Assembly (NCBI GenBank): GCA_914767885.1
Contig: CAJZBQ010000054.1
Span: forward strand, 434,001 to 498,000
Reading direction: 5' to 3'
DNA: 64,000 nucleotides
DNA from: Blepharisma stoltei
Taxonomy: Eukaryota; Ciliophora; Heterotrichea; Heterotrichida; Blepharismidae
Under the pieces are notes generated by a model that saw only the letters and a list, made by a program, of their open reading frames with translations, was not told the origin of the DNA and made no database searches. The position numbers were made by a program, and so were the translations under genes. Below, piece by piece: positions 33,582 to 43,527 of this stretch (position 1 is its first letter; each line of letters opens with the position of its first letter).

Positions 33582-36500
33582 ATGAATGACACAATAAATT
33601 TGCATTGGGCCAAACTTGAAAATGCAATCACTGGCACCACTCTTCCAGTTCGACCTTCTACTGCTATATCAACACCTTCCAATAAAATTCTACGAAAAAC
33701 CCTCTCAAGAGATGCAATTCGAAAAACAAATCAATCTAATAGAAAAAGTTTTTCTTGCCTAAATACATCATTTCCTCGTCCATTCACAGCGCAAACAACA
33801 ACAGCATTGCTTAATTCATCATATTTTGATGGTTTATCAAATGCTGAGCTATCAGAAATATTCAGAGCTAAATGTGAAGACTTACAGATTTCTCTCCATC
33901 AAGAACAAGAAATGAAATTTCAAATGTTTTCTGGCAAAAGCTTTAAGGATCGAAAGTTTGATATGAGAAAATGCTGCATTGGGCCAAGCGCTGCTAAAAA
34001 AATAGGTGATTTGCTTAGAATTAGGATTATTAAAGTCAGGTGCTAGCCATATTGGCGACGCAGTCACCAAAGACCTCCCGTACGGGAGGTTGTCCGCTTT
34101 TCGACTCCAGCCCAGAGGTCTATCCCTCTTACGAGTGCCCTTTCGGTACCTCTGTCTCATCCTTGCCTTGAGGCTTCAGTCTTGAGTGGGCAACTTATGG
34201 ATTTCTGCGGCCCTTCTAAGGGCGATTGGAGTAGCTTGATTCAGGGATCCTTGGAGTCTATCGGGTGTCGAAGTGCCTTTCTTCGAGAGCTACAGGAAAA
34301 AGACTGTTCCCTGTGGCCTGAGCCGAAACCCCCAGCTTCTCGGTAGAGGAATGCCTATGGGTCCTCGAATCCAAAGGACGTTGTTGAGCACCTCCATTTC
34401 CAGCCACAGGAAAGCAGCCAAAACCTACCCGGATACACACCACTTGAGCCTGATTCTCGGCTCGGGTCTGGACTGCTGCGCCAAGAGGGCAGGTTGACAC
34501 GTGTCGCCATTTTAATGCATATGTGATATGCTTAGAAACAGCAACAAATTTTATAGTATTCTACTTGCAAAAAATAGCATCGGAGATGAAGGTGCTATAT
34601 ATCTGGCAAGATGTCTGTCTAAAAATAAAAGCATTGTACATATAGATATAAGCAGTAATGACATTACTCCTGGAGGGGCAAAGGTGATTTTAAATTTATT
34701 GACTGCGCATCCATCAATGATAAGTTTTGATATTTCATCGCATGAAGGTTTACACCGAAATAGGCTCTCAACAACTGCCTCAAAATCTGTCGCACAAATG
34801 CTGAAATATAATAAGCTTTTACTTTATCTGAATTTTGCAAGCACTGCTTTAGGGCCTTTTGGAATGGTGAATTTGATAGAGGGGCTCAAAATGAATAAAA
34901 CTTTACTATTTCTAAACTTATCAAATAATAATTCTGGGGCAAGGCCGATGGAATTGCTAGCGAAAACTCTTGTAAATACAAATTTGGAAGAACTGGATAT
35001 ATCTATGAACAATATAACTGATGAAGGAATCGAACCTTTTGCTAATCTGTTTAATGGGCTTTATGGTGCAATGTGCAAATTGAAAAAATTTGACTCTTCA
35101 GGAAATAAATTGAGTTTTAGAGGTGGAGGTAAACTGTTCAGGTCCCTCAAAAGCAATCCTCATTTAAAAGCTCTTAATATCGAAAATAACCCTTTAGGCC
35201 CTCACATTTCAAACTACATTAAAGAATTGTTAGAAGCAAATACAGAACTTGAATACTTGAATATGTCGAATTGTAACCTTCAAGACGAAGGAGTTTCAGT
35301 CATTACTGAGCCTTTACTTCCCTTTTCCTAGAGCAAGCAAAACAATATTTTTTAAGTATATGTGAGCGAACAAAAAATTTTGTGGATATAATTAAAAATT
35401 CTTGGTGAAAAATATTTTGATATATATGTGATAATTGTTATAACTAAAATCTCTAACTAATTCTGTTGAATTTTAAACATTCACATTTTAAAACATAAAT
35501 TTACGATTTTTGCTTTCGAATTTATGCAACTTGTGATTTTTTTAAATAAATTTACTATAAAAATATATATAAAATTTTTAAACACAAATTAACCACCTCC
35601 ATGAGCGAACGAAAATATTTTGTCCACTGATGGTAAGCAGAGCTAGGGAAAAATTTCAGCCTAAAAACTCTTATATTAAAAAAGAATTTATTAGGAAATG
35701 AAGGGGTTCAACATATAGCTTTTGGTCTCTGAAGTTAGTTAGCTAGTTAGTTTTAAATGGCCATACGTAGGCGAACCAGCGGACCACAACACCTCAGCTC
35801 AAAAGATGACTCCAGGTCGGGTTCTGATGCGACTATACTCCCAGGCTCGATGCCATCTTGATTTCTGGTCAAAACCACCTGTCCAGAGGATCAGCTCCTT
35901 TGGACAGAGCCACTCTTGGAGGAGTGCCCCGATGGTCCCGATGAGGGAAGACCATGTGGTAGGAAAAACCTGTCTAGTCCACCTGGCATGGACAGGGAAA
36001 ACCTTCGAAGGAGAAATAAAATTTTCCTTTTCGGCATAGCTCCCCCACCCCTGAAGGCCTACTTGAGACAGGGAATGAGGCCCTATATTTCAGCTTCATC
36101 AGGAATGGGTCCTACCTGCTCCATAGGAGGTGCGCCTCGGAGTCCAATTTCCGTCAACGTCACCATTTTATTTTCTTTTGGTCTCTGAAGGAATGCCTCG
36201 CTTACCTCTATTGATCTTTCTAATAATAAAATTACGAAGCAAGGAGGAGTATGCCTTGCAGAGTCATTACAAAAAAATAAAACTTTGCAATCACTTGAAC
36301 TAAAAGAAAACGATTTAAAAGATGGTGCAGGAAGAGAGCTGTCAGAAGCTTCAAGGTTAAACAAGAGCATTCTTAATCTTTCATTGGACTTAAACCCACT
36401 CGATTATAAATACATAAAGAACATCAATCAGAACATGAAAATCAATCGAGCTTTATTCAGAAGTAAAAGAGCCCCTGCTATAAAGAGTGACCTAAAAAGA

Positions 36501-37263
36501 TTATTCAATTAAAAATGTAAATAGACAAGGATATAAAATTTTAAATAATATTCTATGGTTAAAAATTGTATAGATATTAAGGCAAAATGCTATAAAATTT
36601 GTAGATAAAAAGAGCGTTGATGAAATAGAACTATCAATAGATGAAAAGAAGAAAGAGCAAGAAGATGCAGAAAATAAATTATCTGTCCAAAAATCAAAGC
36701 TTGAAGAACTAAAGGCAAAAGAAAAAGAGAAGCTTGATGAGCTTATAGCAGAATATCAAAAATATGTTGAAAAATCTGAAGAACTCAGCGTGATTTTGAA
36801 TAAAATTTTAGAAGAAATGAAAATTTTCAGCAATAGAGCAGGCAAAGAAATGCTCTCTTGCAAAATAGTACTTGATGTGGCTGATGCTGAATTGAAAAAC
36901 CTGGAAAACAGAAGTAATTTTTAATCAGAAAATGCACTTTATTTAGATTTCAGCTCGAAAAGGGAGTGCTTGAAAACTGAAAAAGCAAGTCTGAAGCAGA
37001 AAATAGAGAGAGAAGAAACAGGAAAAAGAATTGCTGAAAATGAGTTGCAAGATATGAAATTCAAGTTGAGAGAAACGAAAATAGAGCTTGCTAAGCTTAA
37101 AATCCAAATAAATTCTGGAGAAACCAAGGAAGTTTCATTATTTGGGCAAATACCTAAAAATGAATCAAAGTCTAAATACAGGGTAAAACCTAAAAAAAAG
37201 AAAAAAATCCAAAAAATGGATACTGCTATACAGGAAATATTAGCGACACTTCAAGAAGATTAA
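33582..37263 (+). CDS. Leucine-rich-repeat protein with C-terminal coiled coil, four IES-like insertions
   Basis: ATG 33582 (MNDTINLHWAKLENAITG). After a basic Ser-rich head come ribonuclease-inhibitor-type LRRs (LAKNSIGDEGAIYLARCL, LSNNNSGARPMELLAKTL, LILKKNLLGNEGVQHIA, LELKENDLKDGAGREL), then a coiled coil (VDKKSVDEIELSIDEKKKEQ) and a basic tail, TAA 37261-37263. Interruptions: SINE-like 34021-34522, MITE 35317-35645, SINE-like 35735-36174, short IES 36504-36594, intron 36914-36928. With all removed the LRR phase is perfect. LRR-plus-coiled-coil proteins of this type are common in ciliary and basal-body proteomes; its role here is unknown. Confidence 0.85.
34021..34522 (+). mobile_element. 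GC-rich SINE-like retroposon, family B, in LRR gene (502 bp)
   Basis: Target duplication GTGATTTGCTTAGAA (34006-34020) versus GTGATATGCTTAGAA (34523-34537), one mismatch. Removing the insert and one copy gives KKIGDLLRNSNKFYSILLAK in frame. Related by eye to the reverse complement of 41351-41865 (GGCTGC, CTACAGGAAAAAGACTGTT, CTTGGAGTCTAT blocks). Tail TCGCCATTTTAATGCAT at the right. Confidence 0.88.
35317..35645. mobile_element. Decayed MITE-1 in LRR gene (329 bp)
   Basis: TTA at 35314-35316 and TA at 35644-35645. Internal GTGAGCGAACAAAAAATTTT and CCTCCATGAGCGAAC retain MITE-1 motifs. Removal joins VITEPL to GKNFSLKTLILKKN, keeping the LRR period. Confidence 0.8.
35735..36174 (+). mobile_element. 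GC-rich SINE-like retroposon, family C, in LRR gene (440 bp)
   Basis: Perfect 16-bp target duplication CTTTTGGTCTCTGAAG (35719-35734, 36175-36190). Tail CGTCACCATTTTATTTT. Homologous by eye to 51782-52219 and to the reverse complement of 50044-50393 (AGCTTCATCAGGA, GACAGGGAAAAC, GAAGGCCTA). Unlike other intragenic copies its duplication has no TA. Confidence 0.9.
36504..36594. mobile_element. Short IES (about 91 bp) in LRR gene
   Basis: The LRR frame ends at an early TAA (36510) while a coiled-coil frame opens at 36595. TA at 36502-36503 and 36593-36594 share codon phase and join SDLKRL to KFVDKKSVDE. Confidence 0.6.
36914..36928 (+). other. 15-nt intron (LRR gene)
   Basis: GTAATTTTTAATCAG. 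Removal replaces an early TAA and joins ENR to KNALYLDFSSKRE in frame. Confidence 0.8.
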
Positions 37264-37331
37264 CTCTGATATTAATATATCAAAGTCGGGAAATCATTTT
37301 CAAATATATATCAAAAATTTAACAAAACTTT

Positions 37332-37564
37332 CACAATTAAAAATGTCATTATGGACTCGGCCATGCATCCGAACTTAGTGAGATAAGTCTACAGCTTATT
37401 GAGAGTCGGCTCAAGAAAATGAGTATACACCGAATCTGGTGAGATCAGAGAGATCCTAAGGGCTTGGGGACAGAAACAGGCCGACAGTTAGGCGGCCCAC
37501 CTACTGTTATTCAGAGCTGCGGTCCAAGAAGTACGAGATTTGAAGAGTTATCCTAAATTTAAAC
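37332..37564 (-). mobile_element. GC-rich SINE-like element, intergenic (233 bp)
   Basis: Imperfect target duplication TTTAACAAAACTTT (37318-37331) and TTAAACAAAACTTT (37565-37578). GC-rich core with no ORF. It fills most of the 500-bp spacer 37264-37763; nothing else is seen there. Confidence 0.65.
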
Positions 37565-37763
37565 TTAAACAAAACTTTATTGAAATGCTTTATAATTAAA
37601 TTTTGTATATTTGCAAATATAAAAGCCTAAAAGTTGTGATCATAATATGCTTTGTTTTCTTATTTGAAACTCATTCCATGTATTGTATATCAATCCAATT
37701 TATTATTTTAGATATATATTCTACAGAATATTAATTCAAGTAAATGCTACTTTATTATTATTA

Positions 37764-38501
37764 TTATCAAGGGGTCAATGAAAATTTTTCATCTTCAAGA
37801 AGTAAATTTATTTTTATAGGATTTTCTTTCCTTTTTGATCAGCTGCTTACAGATCTTCGTTTAAGAGAATTATTATTCTTCATCTGGCATTCATACACAA
37901 TTGGTGTTACAGGAGTTGATATTGGAGAAGTTAAAATTGTGCATGGGCCTATAGTACTGCACACAGGGGAAGCTATAGACAAATCCAGTTCTATCTGGTT
38001 GGTATTATTTGCTAGCAGTCTTAATTTTGCTTTTTTCTTTGATATTTTTTCTTTGGCTTTTCTTAATTTCAAGAATTCTGATCTTTTCGGGAAGTATCTA
38101 ATATTTTGCATACGAGACTCTTCTCTAAAAATTAAATGCATATCTTTAGCGTAAGATGAAATTCTTTCTTTATATTTTGAAATGTCGATTTGCTTTCTTT
38201 TGTTCAAAAATGACGTAGAAGGCCTCATTGACCCAAAGTTGCTATTTCTTCTATTATTTGTCTGAAAGAAACTTTTAGAATCCCTAATGTCAGTCACACA
38301 AGGATATTCTTTTAACTTTGAGTCTTGAGAAAATGCTTTTCTTCTTTGATGAGAATTGAAATCGTCATCTCATCTGTTTTGGTTCTTTCGAATTACTTCT
38401 AAAAAGTTATATCTTTTCTCATGATCATTTTCCTCATTTCTCCCCAAATTATTTTCTATTTGCTTTGTTTTTCTTGAAAAAGTAGTCATTGTTTTTCTCA
38501 T
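37764..38501 (-). CDS. Basic Ser/Asn-rich protein of unknown function
   Basis: ATG 38501 (MRKTMTTFSRKTKQIENN) to TAA 37764, 245 residues. Two TGA codons (about 38373 and 37767, plus one near 37839) are read as Trp, so a standard-code search reports only the middle. It is rich in Lys/Arg/Ser/Asn with a short helical Lys stretch (LRKAKEKISKKKAKLRLL). No domain recognised. Confidence 0.7.
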
Positions 38502-38648
38502 ATACTGGCTCACTTATAATATCTTAATTTTTTTGTTAGCCAATAGAATAGTAGTAATTGTAGGATATTCAAATAAAACATAATAACTTTAAATGGATTT
38601 GCATTTTCTTCCCCCATAATTGCATAGAAATGTTAATTATTATCTTTA

Positions 38649-39737
38649 ATGGAGGTTGAAGTGATCAGCAGATCAGGGAAAGACCTAGGCAAATTTTCTA
38701 TCACAGACAAGCTCACAGTTAAAGATTTCAAGAAAATGTTCAATCAGAAACGTAATTCATAGTCAGATAAACAATGGTCTCCAGAAAGACAAAAATTCAC
38801 TATTAAAACACCAACAGGAGCAGCTCTTTATGAAGAAGAAAAAACTTTAGTTGAATATCTTAAAGGAGATAAAGTTCTTGTTTTTAGAGATCTTGGAACA
38901 CAACTGAGCTGGAGATTTGTGTATATGGTAGAATATGCTGGACCATTGTTTATATGCCCTGCCCTTTATTGCTTGCCTCACCTTTTCTATGGAGAAGAAG
39001 CTGCCAAAACAATTACACAAAAAATCTGTTTCTGGCTCATCATGGGCCATTTTTTGAAGCGTGAACTAGAGTCATTATTTGTCCATCGCTTTTCTAATGC
39101 AACGATGCCACTTAAAAACTTATTTGTGAATTGCACTTATTACTGGATATTAAACGGCGCTTTTATTGGGTATTTCTTATTCCATCCTAAATATACTGAT
39201 CCTAACTTTTCAGCAGCAACACTTGGAGCCTTGCTGGTAGTTTTTCTTGGATCTGAATTTATGAACTTTTTATGTCATATGGTGCTGAGAAATCTAAGAC
39301 CTGCAGGAACTAAAACAAGAGGAATTCCAAAAGGATGCGGATTTGACTTAGTCTTAAGTTATTTATAACGTTTTACGTCCACTACGGGGTAGCCTTGTCC
39401 AGAGCTTCCACTATATATTTGTCCACTTGTCGGGTTATGGATCTCTGGACCGATCCACTTTGATTCGCTAGGGCATGGGCAAATACAGCGTTCTGGCTTC
39501 GACGGGGGATTTGACTTAGTCAGCTGTGCTAATTACTTCTGGGAAGTAATTTCATGGGCTAGCTTCGCGGTGTTGTCAGCATGCCTTCCAGCTTATGTTT
39601 TCTTGCTAGCGACTATTTATATTCTTTCTAATTGGGCATCTTTGAGACATAGAAAGTATAAAAAAGAGTTTGACGGAAAGGAAGGAAAATTGCTTTATCC
39701 AAGATCAAGAAAAGCTTTATTCCCATTCATATTTTAA
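38649..39737 (+). CDS. TECR: Very-long-chain trans-2,3-enoyl-CoA reductase
   Basis: ATG 38649 (MEVEVISRSGKDLGKFSI). The ubiquitin-like N-terminal domain is joined by a 15-nt intron (38752-38766) to QWSPERQKFTI. Then come FRDLGTQLSW..VEYAGPLFI, ELESLFVHRFSNATMPLKN and, beyond a SINE-like insertion (39354-39506), FDLVSCANYFWEVISW and RHRKYKKEFDGKEGK...YPRSRKALFPFIF, the classic C-terminus of the steroid 5-alpha-reductase-like family. About 308 residues, complete. It catalyses the last reduction of fatty-acid elongation in the ER membrane; several hydrophobic helices are visible. Confidence 0.95.
38752..38766 (+). other. 15-nt intron (TECR)
   Basis: GTAATTCATAGTCAG, containing an in-frame TAG. 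Removal gives FNQKHKQWSPERQ, as expected for TECR. Confidence 0.9.
39354..39506 (-). mobile_element. Short GC-rich SINE-like retroposon inside TECR (153 bp)
   Basis: Perfect 15-bp target duplication GGATTTGACTTAGTC (39339-39353, 39507-39521). Removing the insert and one copy gives GCGFDLVSCANYFWE, exactly as in TECR homologues. The duplication contains CTTAG. Confidence 0.92.
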
Positions 39738-39803
39738 TTAAGGATTAATTTAATTACCTAAATGGAGACTAAATAATTTTAGAAAATTATAATGCAAATT
39801 AAG

Positions 39804-40283
39804 TTACAATTCGACTCTTGATGCTTGATTCAGCAAGCTGTTTAGGGTTGTAATCGCCCTTCTGTGCCTTGTTAAAGAAGTTTGCCATTTTTTTAATTCC
39901 ACATTAATTGGATCATTGATGGATATACTTGGCTTTGGCTTAGGCATTATTAAACTTGTATCTGGTTTTGGCCGAGGGATTATTTTTTCTTTTAATTTAG
40001 GAAGCCCTCTATATAAAGACTCGCTCGATTCAAGCTCCCTTAAATTGTTTTCTGGAAACGATCGTTTCAGACTTTTAATTTTTTCTAACTCACTCACATA
40101 GTCATCAAACAGCCCAAGACTTAAAGAGCTTTCCTGTGAGCTATTTAAGTCTAGACGCTTAAACCCGTTTGGTCTATTAAATTGATTGTGCTTATTGAAT
40201 CCATTTCTATTAAAACTTGATACAATCTTAAATGGAGAAAGTCCTCTATTGCAGCTCAATGATCTTTTCTTGAAATATGCCAT
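39804..40283 (-). CDS. Unknown basic protein
   Basis: ATG 40283 (MAYFKKRSLSCNRGLSPFK) to TAA 39804, 159 residues. Asn/Phe/Arg-rich head, Lys-Pro repeats (IPRPKPD, MPKPKPS) and a C-terminal helix. No domain recognised. Its start overlaps the 3' end of the upstream gene as drawn. Confidence 0.65.
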   Translation of the reverse strand: MAYFKKRSLSCNRGLSPFKIVSSFNRNGFNKHNQFNRPNGFKRLDLNSSQESSLSLGLFDDYVSELEKIKSLKRSFPENNLRELESSESLYRGLPKLKEKIIPRPKPDTSLIMPKPKPSISINDPINVELKKWQTSLTRHRRAITTLNSLLNQASRVEL

Positions 40284-41107
40284 CTATTATAAATTAAATA
40301 TTTTTTCTTAATTTGAAAAAATAAACACGAGCGATTATGATATTGATCTTGTTTGGTATAAATTTTTCTGCCGGTTGAGCCTATAGAATTGGTGGAAAAA
40401 CTTCGTCTTGATGCCATGGAATTTGCACTATCTCTTCTTAGATTCACACTGCTTGATGTCTCTGATTTAGAATCTTTTGTTATTTGTTCTTGGATGTTTT
40501 CTTTTTGGAGTAATTTTAAGGAAGGTAGCTTGATTTTTGAGGATTTCAGTTCTTTTTGCTGATAAATTATGTCTTCAGGGTCTTCTGGCTCTTGTATTGA
40601 AGAAACTTCAGAAAGCTCAGAAACTTCTTCGAGATCGCAGTAAGACTCATTTATTTTTGACTTGAATGTTGCTGCGGAGCTTGCTTTGCTGAGCCGTTTC
40701 ATTTGGAATCTTTGATTGGATTTTCTCACAGGTGTTAGCAGTTTCAATTTGAGATCTAAGGAGACAGGATGATTATTTTTTCTCACACTGAAGAAATTGC
40801 ATGATCTGACTATTCCATCTATTTCTATCATTAAATCGTCCATTTCTTTATCATTTTCGTCATAGAGGGTATCAAAATCTTTTATTTGTCTGAATAGCCT
40901 GACAAGCCTCATGTGTCTTCGATTTGCCCTTGGCTGAGTTTTCTTGAAATTTAAAGGTTTAAGTGATATTTTGCTAGATTGCAGTCTTGTGCAATCTATG
41001 CTTGATTTACTTCGTCTGTTTTCCGGGAGAAATTTAGAAATCGGTTTTCGTAATAAGTCTGTTCCAATAGGATTTAGAATGGAAACTTGGTGTTTTTCCA
41101 TTGACAA
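40256..41107 (-). CDS. Unknown Ser/Lys-rich protein, 3' end uncertain
   Basis: ATG 41107 (MSMEKHQVSILNPIGTDLL) or 41101. About 280 residues, with a basic head, a DNDKEMDDLMIEIDGIV helix and a Ser-rich C-terminus. With TGA read as Trp the frame runs past 40256 deep into the next gene, which is unlikely. An unrecognised intron or IES near 40290-40340 probably ends the protein earlier. No domain recognised. Confidence 0.55.
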   Translation of the reverse strand: MSMEKHQVSILNPIGTDLLRKPISKFLPENRRSKSSIDCTRLQSSKISLKPLNFKKTQPRANRRHMRLVRLFRQIKDFDTLYDENDKEMDDLMIEIDGIVRSCNFFSVRKNNHPVSLDLKLKLLTPVRKSNQRFQMKRLSKASSAATFKSKINESYCDLEEVSELSEVSSIQEPEDPEDIIYQQKELKSSKIKLPSLKLLQKENIQEQITKDSKSETSSSVNLRRDSANSMASRRSFSTNSIGSTGRKIYTKQDQYHNRSCLFFQIKKKYLIYNRWHISRKDH

Positions 41108-42583
41108 GTTTAATATTAATTTCTATGATTTATTTATATTGCCCTAAGCAAGTTGATTTATTGGAGAATATATCCGATATTCTATATTTGATATTGCATG
41201 TAGCATATTTTACTCATGTAATAATTTTTTTGCAAATTTGAATTATGTTTGCATATGAAATGCAAATTGCTATATAAAAACGCATAGAGTTTATACAATC
41301 AGATAATATAATTAGCATTCTAATTCCCCCCTTTTAAGAGGATATACAATAAAATGCCAGCATATGTCAGCCTGCCCTCTTCACACAACAGTCCGAAATT
41401 AAGGCCGCCATGAAGTGGAACGGACTCCAAGCCGAGAAATACTGTAACTTCAGCAAAACGTGTATCTGGGTAGGTTTTGGCTGCGTTCCCATGGTATATA
41501 TGAATATACCACAGCAATGTCCTTCTGATGCCTCAGCATTCTCAAGCGAGAAGCCAGGAGATTGGCCCTGACCATATAGAAACAGTTTTTTTCCTATAGC
41601 TGTCAAAGAAAGGCACTCTGGAGCCAATAGACTCCAAGGACCTAATCCCTGAAATCAGGGTTACTCCCAATCGCTGTCTTGGGGTCCCAAAATCTATAAG
41701 CCACCCTTTCAAAACTGTAGCTTCGAGGTAAGCAGAAAACAACTATACCAATTGCATCTAGACAGACTGAGCATTTTGTCAAAAAGCTGATGAACCTTCT
41801 CTGTGGGAGATATTTGGTGACTGTATCAACAATATGGCTAACGTCTGTCTCTAACAATACTAATCCTAATCTCCCCTTTAAGAATAAGCTAAATTTTTTC
41901 GTTTAATTTATAAGTCTATGTTTAAGAATGCAAGCTATCTAAAATATAATAGAATAAGCTAGCGGTCTCAATATAAGAATTTAAGTTATATATGTCAAAA
42001 AAGATTTAAAAAATTTTTCCCTTTTTCTAAAGCAGTGTTATTTCCCTAATAGAGATTTTTCTAATTTGTTTAGCTCATTTTTAAAGCTGGAGGGTAGTGA
42101 GAAATTCTCTTTCTTCAAAAATAAGGCTATTTAAAGCACTAACTTCTTTATAAACTTCGATCATTCCAATAATCATTGAGAGATTTTATGAACAAATGAA
42201 ATTAATAAAGATATCGTATCTAATGATATCTAATAAAAGTGGTAAGATTTTTAAAAATTAAGTTCAGCAAATCTCTTTATAAGGTAAGAGGAGTATTTGC
42301 CTGTTGGAGGTATCTCTATTTTGTATATTTAACTTTAAAATAGTTTGATCTTCAAAAATCTTTAAGTTGAGAAAATGCTACCCATAAATTAGGCCAAAAA
42401 AGAAAATTTAAAGATTTCTTTTAAAGAGATTGGATATTGACTTCAAATCAACTCTCATTTATTTTCTAAATTCATTGGCAATATAACTAAATATGACACT
42501 CATCTAGCGCCTTCTTCAATATTCATAATGTAAAAATTCCATAAAAATTAAAATCACGCATTTTTCCCATATCTTTATTAATT
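41108..42583. other. Gene-free region with a SINE-like insertion
   Basis: Contains the retroposon at 41351-41865. 41870-42580 is AT-rich with no open frame; TAATCTCCCCTTTAAGAA near 41867 resembles a decayed MITE-2 end. Confidence 0.55.
41351..41865 (-). mobile_element. GC-rich SINE-like retroposon, family B (about 515 bp)
   Basis: Imperfect direct repeat CTAATTCCCCCCTTTTAAGA (41330-41349) and CTAATCTCCCCTTTAAGA (41866-41883). Opposite orientation to the family B copy at 34021-34522. Tail (reverse complement) GGCATTTTATTG. Confidence 0.7.
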
Positions 42584-43059
42584 ATGCATAGAATATTCAA
42601 GCTAATCCAGTTATGCTGCGCAGATCACGGGCAAGCTGACGAAGATTCCTCTTCACAGCCAAAACACATAAACCAATCATTAGATATTACAAGTAATCCG
42701 GCAGAAAAACTTGATTTACCAGTCATTGAAAAAAACGAAATGTCAGGAGATGAGACAGCTTTAGCACCTGTAGCTCCTGAATTAATGAACGTTAAGAAAA
42801 AAAAGCATAAAAAAATATTCACAATCATACTGAACTTCTATAATTTCAATTCTAGCTATTGTAAGAAAATAAATCATGGCTCATATAAAAGTACACAATT
42901 ATTGAAGCATGAATATCAAAGAAAGACAATGTAAAAAAATCAAGCCACAGTAATGGAGGCGCAACACCAATTTCAAGACCTCCTGAAGAATCAAAAGTAC
43001 CATTGCCTCCTGCCGAGAAGAAGCCTTTGAAAGGAATTTTGAAAAAACCAAAAATTTAG
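42584..43059 (+). CDS. Small acidic-then-basic protein of unknown function, with a short IES
   Basis: ATG 42584 (MHRIFKLIQLCCADHGQAD). The frame is open to VKKKKHKK, then a 116-bp A/T insert (42818-42933). After removal it continues KKSSHSNGGATPISRPPEES to TAG at 43057-43059. About 119 residues. No domain recognised. Confidence 0.6.
42818..42933. mobile_element. Short IES (116 bp)
   Basis: In-phase TA pairs at 42816-42817 and 42932-42933 join KHKKI to KKSSHSN. The uninterrupted reading runs into stop codons and a compositionally different Tyr/Asn-rich tail. Confidence 0.6.
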
Positions 43060-43527
43060 AATGAATTATAATTTTATCTATATACTTATAAAACAATTTG
43101 AATAATTAACTTATTGATTGGAAAATTTTGAAATATACATTTTTGGCTTAGCCACTTTTATTAGTATTTTCTTTCCAAAAACACAGCCTATTTTGAATTG
43201 TATATTTGCTATCAATTAAAATATTCTAATTTTGCTAAAAATATTTCCTTTTTAGTGTGCGAATCCACGAAATGTCTAATTTTAATAATTTAAAAATTCT
43301 TTATTTTCTTAAAACTGTCAGTTTTGTTGTAAAGCCATTTTTTTATATAGGCTTTGCCCATTTCAACTCTAATGCTGATTAAATTTTAATGGTATTTTTA
43401 ATAATTAAGAACAGATTTTCCATTAGAATAGTTTCTATAGAGCAGATTAATTATAGCTTAATGCTATATTAAAGAATAAAATATGAATAATATGATTTAC
43501 ATTAAAAATTATTCACGCATCAGAACA
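43060..43527. other. Intergenic spacer
   Basis: AT-rich with no coding or repeat signal seen. Confidence 0.6.

Noticed and set aside
34258-34500. ORFs in the GC-rich part of the LRR gene
   Set aside because: Part of the 502-bp retroposon bounded by a 15-bp duplication; removal restores the LRR protein.
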